NCBI GenBank assembly: GCA_964446685.1
Contig: CAYUPO010000001.1
Coordinates: forward strand, 124,001 to 188,000
DNA: 64,000 nt
DNA from: CAZWRN01 sp964446685
Lineage (GTDB): Bacteria; Patescibacteriota; Microgenomatia; Daviesbacterales; UBA10151
Direction of reading: 5' to 3'
Shown here: positions 59,385 to 64,000 of the stretch, in pieces
Layout of the letters: the number at the start of each line of letters is the position of its first letter
Numbering within the stretch: position 1 is the stretch's first letter
Program-made: the position numbers and the translations under genes
The notes under the pieces: model-generated
Seen by the model: only the letters and a program-made list of their open reading frames with translations
The model's database searches: none
What the model was told of the DNA's origin: nothing

Positions 59385-60768
59385 TGAATGGATGATTTGG
59401 ATCATTTTTAACCATCCCACCCCATTCAACTACATTAAAGCTGGAAGCTTGAAGCTTAAAACTTTTAGCTTCTAGCACTGGCGACTCCACCTGTTTTGGT
59501 GCATCTAGTCTTTCAAAATATATTCTGACCCGGTTGATTGAATCTGGTTTTGGAGTAATTTCCAGTCTTTCTATCTGATCAACATTTGATTGATCAATTA
59601 TTCCAATGAAATAATATTGTGAATAGGGCAAAGCTTTTTTCCAGTAATCAACAAAATCTTTAGTCTGAACTGTGTTGAGACCTAACTGAGGCAATATTGA
59701 TTCTAATCTTGTCTGAAGAGGACCAAACCATTCACTTGACTCACTTTGAATAACCCAACCTTTAGTTGGTTTTTTAATAATCTGATCGGGTACTTTAGAT
59801 TCAAAATAGAGATAAGGATAGGTTGTAGGTTGTAGGTTGTAGTTGGTAGATATTTTGCCATCTGGGTAGGCATCGACTGTCCAACCGGTTTTACTGTCAT
59901 ATTGCGGATCAGTATAAATTAAAGTTCCTGCAGGATGAACTTTAACATTAACCAGCATTTTTTCCGGAGGGTACAGATACACTGCGGGTTTGCAATGCGG
60001 TGTCCACCAGGCTTGAAGTAAAACTGTTTTATTATCAAATAAAAACCATTCTAACTGTAGTTGCTCGTTTGTATCACTTTCTTGCTGCTCTGGCCAGACG
60101 ACACCACTAGCTTTGAATACTACATTTTCTAATTGACCATTAGTACCGGCATCGATACAGTTTAAAACCCAATCAGGTAATGGTGGAAGATCTACTGCTT
60201 TATAAATATCAGCCGTCGCTAAAATTTTTTTATTTCCGGACACAATTATGCTACCTGTTGGTAATAAATTAAAGTCATTGTCAGCATAAAAAAGATAAAG
60301 TAATCCATAATCAGCAAATACCATTCGATTTTCTCCACCAATAGTTGAAGGAAGCTTGTAGGATTGACCCTGTTCGCCATTTGGTACTTTTTTGATAAAT
60401 TTTTGTCCCGTACTATCTGTGTATTTTTCGGCATATTGCTCAAAAAAATGATGCCCAAGACGGTTTTCGACCAAACTATAATCTATTAACACCGCTTTTT
60501 TAACCATTTTATACTGCCTGGTTTCATTCAAATTAATGCTACTCGTTGTATAAGTAGGAGCCTCTACAACAGGAGCATTTGGATCATTAACCATACTTTG
60601 GCAATACTGCATACCACTAGCCACTGGTGTTTCACCTGGAGTTGACGGAGTATATTTTCGGGGGATTAGGAAAAAAATTAAAATTGCCACAAAAATGGCC
60701 ACAAATGAGGCAATAACAAATCCCTGCTGATTTTTATAAGCACGGGAAAGCTGGACAGGAGTTTTCAT
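59371..60768 (-). CDS. Surface-protein paralog 3 (CKPAVYLYPP domain)
   Basis: A 465-residue paralog with an N-terminal anchor (GFVIASFVAIFVAILIFFLI), a variable middle, and the shared domain (CKPAVYLYPPEKMLVNVKV). Its loop reads KISTNYNLQPTTYPY, and QSESSEWF lacks the extra repeat copy seen in paralog 2. The three genes lie in tandem on one strand. Confidence 0.7.
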   Translation of the reverse strand: MKTPVQLSRAYKNQQGFVIASFVAIFVAILIFFLIPRKYTPSTPGETPVASGMQYCQSMVNDPNAPVVEAPTYTTSSINLNETRQYKMVKKAVLIDYSLVENRLGHHFFEQYAEKYTDSTGQKFIKKVPNGEQGQSYKLPSTIGGENRMVFADYGLLYLFYADNDFNLLPTGSIIVSGNKKILATADIYKAVDLPPLPDWVLNCIDAGTNGQLENVVFKASGVVWPEQQESDTNEQLQLEWFLFDNKTVLLQAWWTPHCKPAVYLYPPEKMLVNVKVHPAGTLIYTDPQYDSKTGWTVDAYPDGKISTNYNLQPTTYPYLYFESKVPDQIIKKPTKGWVIQSESSEWFGPLQTRLESILPQLGLNTVQTKDFVDYWKKALPYSQYYFIGIIDQSNVDQIERLEITPKPDSINRVRIYFERLDAPKQVESPVLEAKSFKLQASSFNVVEWGGMVKNDPNHPFTCSQ

Positions 60769-60833
60769 CTACAGCAAAATTATACCCCAAGCTCTTGCCT
60801 TGGTGAAACAGTTAGATTAAGATATCTGAAACA

Positions 60834-63035
60834 ATGGCATCACGGATTTTACGATTCTCTTTTTATACTTTATTTATATTTACGCCTCTGTTTTTTACCC
60901 GTTTTAATAATGAACTGTTTGAATTTAATAAAATGTTGCTGGTATATGGGCTGACTGTCCTTATTACTGGTAGTTGGATTTACCAGATGGTGGCGGAGAA
61001 AAAATTATTGTTTAAAAGAACTCCGCTGGATTTACCTTTATTTCTTTTTTTCATAAGTCAGATTCTTTCAACTATTTTTTCGATTGATCCGCATACTTCA
61101 ATCTGGGGGTATTACTCCAGGCTAAATGGCGGACTTTTATCAATTGCGGCTTATCTAATTTTATACTGGGTCTTTGTTTCCAATTTTAACAAATCAGATA
61201 TCAGCCGTTTTCTAAAAGCGATGGTTTTGGGAGGTGTTCTTGTTGCACTCTGGGCTATTCCGGAACATTTTGGTTATTCCCCTTCCTGTGCAATCTTGGT
61301 TGGCAGATTTGCGGCTGACTGCTGGGTGCAGGATGTTCAGGCTAGAGTTTTTGCAACTCTGGGCCAACCAAACTGGCTGGCCGCTTACATGGGGATGCTG
61401 CTTTTTCCGGCTATCTATTTGTTTATAACTGAAAAAGTTTTAAGCAAAAAAGCGTTGTATTACCTGGCTGCAATACTTTTTTATATGGCATTTACTTTTA
61501 CTTTTTCCAGAGGGGGAATGTTGGGTGTAGTTGGAGGTGTAGCTGTCTTTGGGGTACTGGCTTTTATTCAATCCTTTAAACATTTATTTTCAAATACTTC
61601 AACTATTCCGCGGAAAGAATCTTCTGAATTTAAACTCGCCAGCTTAATAATTATTAGTTTTATTTTGGTTAATTTGCTTTATGGTTCGGCATTAACTGGC
61701 TCATTTAGACTGATCAGGGAAAATGCTCCCCCACCGCGTCCGGCCATTGCCGGAGGAACTCAGCTGGAAAATGGCGGAACTGAATCCGGCAAAATCCGAC
61801 TGATTGTCTGGCGGGGAGCCCTGGAAGTTTTCAAAAAATATCCAGTTTTCGGATCAGGAGTTGAGACATTTGCCTATTCATATTATATGTACCGGCCGGT
61901 CGAACATAATCTGGTATCTGAGTGGGATTTTTTGTATAACAAAGCACATAATGAATATCTTAATTATCTGGCTACAACAGGCACTGTTGGGTTTTTGACA
62001 TACATTCTGATGATAGTGGTGTTCAGTTTATGGAGTGTTTTGAGATTGTTTAATAAACAATTAACTTTTTTTAGCTCTAACTTCAGATTTAAACTTTCAG
62101 ATTCACTAAAGTCGCTGACATCTGATGAATATCTCCTGATTGCCTGTTTACTTGGTGGATATGTGTCTTATTTGATTCAAAACTTTTTTGGCTTTTCGGT
62201 GGTGATGATCGCTGTTTTGTTTTATCTTTTTCCCGCTTTTGCATTTCTGACAGTCGATGAAGCAGAGCAAAAGAGAGGAGACAATCTATCGTCTACTTTA
62301 GATTATTTACGTTCAGCTGTTTTATTTATTTATAAGCGGAATATTTATACCAATGCAGTCAAAATAGTGATTGTTTTGTTTAGCGCTTATTTATTTATTT
62401 CTGTGATTAACCTCTGGCGGGCAGATGTATTTTACAAAATTGGTTCAGATGCATCGGATACAAATGATGCCTCTGCAGCATACAACTCTCTACTGACCGC
62501 TTATGAGATAAATTCCAGTGAGCCACTCTATCAAAGTGATTTTGGCAATGTCGCAGCTTCTGCCGCTTTAGCATTAACCGAAACAGATGCCACAAAAGCA
62601 GCCGAACTTAAAGACCAGTCAATTTTATTTACTGAAAATGCACTCAGTAAAAGCCCGGCCAATGTCTCACTCTGGAGAACTGCCATCAGAACTTATTATG
62701 TATTATCAATTATGGATCCTCAGTATGAAGGCAAAACTATTGAAGTGATAGATGAGACTATTAAAAGAGCACCGACAGATCCCAAACTTTATTACAACAA
62801 AGCATTGATTTTGTCTCAGCAAAATAAAAATGATCAGGCAATTCAAAATATGCTGGAGGCGATAAAGTTAAAACCAAATTATAGAGAGGCAAAAATAAGT
62901 CTGGGGGATTTGTATATTAAAAATAAACAGCCTGAGAAAGCAATTGCTGAACTCAACAGCGTTTTGGAGATGATTCCAAATGATCCAGATGCAATGGCCA
63001 AGTTGGAAGAAGCGACAGCAGAAAGTAACCTGTAA
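60834..63035 (+). CDS. O-antigen-ligase-like membrane protein with C-terminal TPRs
   Basis: A 733-residue protein. The first 480 residues are about twelve membrane helices with a Wzy/WaaL-type region (LIVWRGALEVFKKYPVFGSG, NKAHNEYLNYLATTGTVGF). Residues about 560-733 are soluble TPR-like helices (YYNKALILSQQNKNDQAIQN, AIAELNSVLEMIPNDPDAM). Such proteins ligate or polymerise surface polysaccharide, with TPRs for interaction. The polysaccharide is unknown. Confidence 0.82.
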   Translation: MASRILRFSFYTLFIFTPLFFTRFNNELFEFNKMLLVYGLTVLITGSWIYQMVAEKKLLFKRTPLDLPLFLFFISQILSTIFSIDPHTSIWGYYSRLNGGLLSIAAYLILYWVFVSNFNKSDISRFLKAMVLGGVLVALWAIPEHFGYSPSCAILVGRFAADCWVQDVQARVFATLGQPNWLAAYMGMLLFPAIYLFITEKVLSKKALYYLAAILFYMAFTFTFSRGGMLGVVGGVAVFGVLAFIQSFKHLFSNTSTIPRKESSEFKLASLIIISFILVNLLYGSALTGSFRLIRENAPPPRPAIAGGTQLENGGTESGKIRLIVWRGALEVFKKYPVFGSGVETFAYSYYMYRPVEHNLVSEWDFLYNKAHNEYLNYLATTGTVGFLTYILMIVVFSLWSVLRLFNKQLTFFSSNFRFKLSDSLKSLTSDEYLLIACLLGGYVSYLIQNFFGFSVVMIAVLFYLFPAFAFLTVDEAEQKRGDNLSSTLDYLRSAVLFIYKRNIYTNAVKIVIVLFSAYLFISVINLWRADVFYKIGSDASDTNDASAAYNSLLTAYEINSSEPLYQSDFGNVAASAALALTETDATKAAELKDQSILFTENALSKSPANVSLWRTAIRTYYVLSIMDPQYEGKTIEVIDETIKRAPTDPKLYYNKALILSQQNKNDQAIQNMLEAIKLKPNYREAKISLGDLYIKNKQPEKAIAELNSVLEMIPNDPDAMAKLEEATAESNL

Positions 63036-63116
63036 CATGCAAAACGATAGACAAATCACTGGAAATTTACTGACTTTTTTTTCGTATCTCGTTTTGCGTA
63101 TCACTTATCATTACCT

Positions 63117-63410
63117 ATGAAACAACTTGGCGCATTACTAGCTGAAAAGAAGAATCCGGAACGACCGAAAAATCTACACACTGAATTCCAGCAATTTGGA
63201 GTTTATCTGGCTGAAACTCTGGAAGACACTAAACATTATTCTCTTTATATTAAACTGGCTAAAACATATCCCCGGATTATGCTGGAAGATGCATTAAGTT
63301 TTGTTAAAGGATCCAGTAATGCCAGATCAAAAGGCAAACTGTATATGTGGAAACTAAAACAGCTGAAAGAACAAGCCAAAGATACAGCCGTCATCTCTAC
63401 TACTGAGTAA
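63117..63410 (+). CDS. Small hypothetical protein
   Basis: A 97-residue basic helical protein (MKQLGALLAEKKNPERPKNL, ALSFVKGSSNARSKGKLYM). No named family. The upstream gap has inverted GCAAAACGA/TCGTTTTGC arms. Its 3' end overlaps the convergent gene at 63400 by 11 nt. Confidence 0.55.
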   Translation: MKQLGALLAEKKNPERPKNLHTEFQQFGVYLAETLEDTKHYSLYIKLAKTYPRIMLEDALSFVKGSSNARSKGKLYMWKLKQLKEQAKDTAVISTTE

Positions 63411-64000
63411 TTACTAGGGAATAGTTTTTTTTCTGCAAAGGAATAATCTGATATTCATTGTCATTAAAATAAGTATTCACCTCATCAAAAGTAAAATTCG
63501 CTCTTCCCGGTTGTAGTGCTTCAAAAACCATTAAGATTAATTCCTGATTAGCCCCTTTTGTCTGAAGTAATGGATCAAATTCCTGATCAAATTTAATATA
63601 TCCAGTTGCCACTTTAGACATTTTATTTTCCCCTAACAGTGGCTTTAGCGATTCTAGTTTGACAAATTTTTCTGGATACTGAATAACTCCTTTTAAACTT
63701 AACCCAGCTTTTTTGTCAGATCTGATGGCAAGTATTAATCTGATTTTGTCTCCTACTTTAGCAGTTTGCGGTCCAAGCAAAGATATATTCTGTATCTCCT
63801 CTATATGATCAGCACTTACTGGAGTTTTTTGATATTGTTTATTAAGCAAAGTATCTTTTAGAGGAAACATCCAGGCCACAAATAAAAATGCCACCACTCC
63901 CAAAGCTGCAACAGACAGAGCTATTTTAGGAAATTTTTCCGGATGCAGAAATTTATCCAATTCTCTTTTATTGAAGTCAACCAAATACTGACTAAGATAA
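63400..64000 (-). CDS. Single-helix anchored protein with a cohesin-like domain, 5' end beyond the window
   Basis: At least 194 residues. A membrane helix (about residues 20-40 of the visible TTG-started frame) precedes an extracytoplasmic beta-rich region starting LLGPQTAKVGDKIRLILAI and PEKFVKLESLKP, which resembles cohesin or Ig-like domains. The frame stays open to base 64000 (LSQYLVDFNKRELDKF), so I treat it as partial. The fold call is weak. Confidence 0.6.
   Translation of the reverse strand, partial: YLSQYLVDFNKRELDKFLHPEKFPKIALSVAALGVVAFLFVAWMFPLKDTLLNKQYQKTPVSADHIEEIQNISLLGPQTAKVGDKIRLILAIRSDKKAGLSLKGVIQYPEKFVKLESLKPLLGENKMSKVATGYIKFDQEFDPLLQTKGANQELILMVFEALQPGRANFTFDEVNTYFNDNEYQIIPLQKKNYSLVITQ

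Overview
The window is AT-rich, densely packed bacterial DNA with no rRNA, tRNA, transposase, prophage or CRISPR array that I could recognise. TGA is used as a stop. The gene content and its reductions point to a Patescibacteria/CPR genome, probably of the Microgenomates type (inference). Reductions include a trigger factor without its PPIase domain, a 151-residue EF-Ts, a prolyl-tRNA synthetase without the editing insertion, and a membrane-anchored Clp ATPase. Other pointers are a DUF5667-like protein, an S21 gene, and several small lineage-restricted proteins.

Layout. 1-6.9 kb: ROK sugar kinase, SIMPL and PAP2 proteins, M16 peptidase, UppP, cytidylate kinase. 7-15.9 kb: a receiver-less winged-helix regulator, RarA, CysS, RecR, YbaB, then PurN-FolD. 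16-22.2 kb: YjjX, DUF5680, GlyA, DnaX, YbeY, YqeY, S21. 22.4-29.3 kb: GIY-YIG nuclease, trigger factor, ProRS, RseP-type protease, RRF, EF-Ts, S2. 29.7-37.6 kb: a nucleotide block with DHFR, two thymidylate-synthase-fold proteins, a dCTP-deaminase/dUTPase-fold protein, Tmk, a MazG-like protein and CTP synthase. 38-45.6 kb: TopA, Clp ATPase, DprA. 45.7-48.8 kb: mreC-mreD-mrdA. 48.9-54.3 kb: a pyrimidine operon (pyrF, pyrE, pyrC, Nudix, pyrD). 54.8-64 kb: MreB, three paralogous surface proteins, and an O-antigen-ligase/TPR membrane protein.

How the genes fit together. GlyA, FolD, PurN and DHFR form a one-carbon folate set that would feed the thymidylate-synthase-like enzymes. pyrF/E/C/D, pyrG, cmk and tmk supply pyrimidine nucleotides. 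uppP, PAP2, mreBCD and PBP2 serve the envelope.

Three things stand out. (1) Both thymidylate-synthase-fold proteins carry Asp where canonical enzymes have the dUMP-selecting Asn. One of them also lacks the catalytic Cys, and the dCTP-deaminase-like protein between them lacks the catalytic Glu. (2) Most first genes have a -10 box only 6-11 nt before the start codon, which predicts leaderless mRNAs; only two strong Shine-Dalgarno sequences were noticed. (3) Intergenic spaces are filled by inverted repeats built from short words that differ from locus to locus. Related palindromic or word repeats sit in frame inside rarA, topA, folA and the three surface-protein paralogs.
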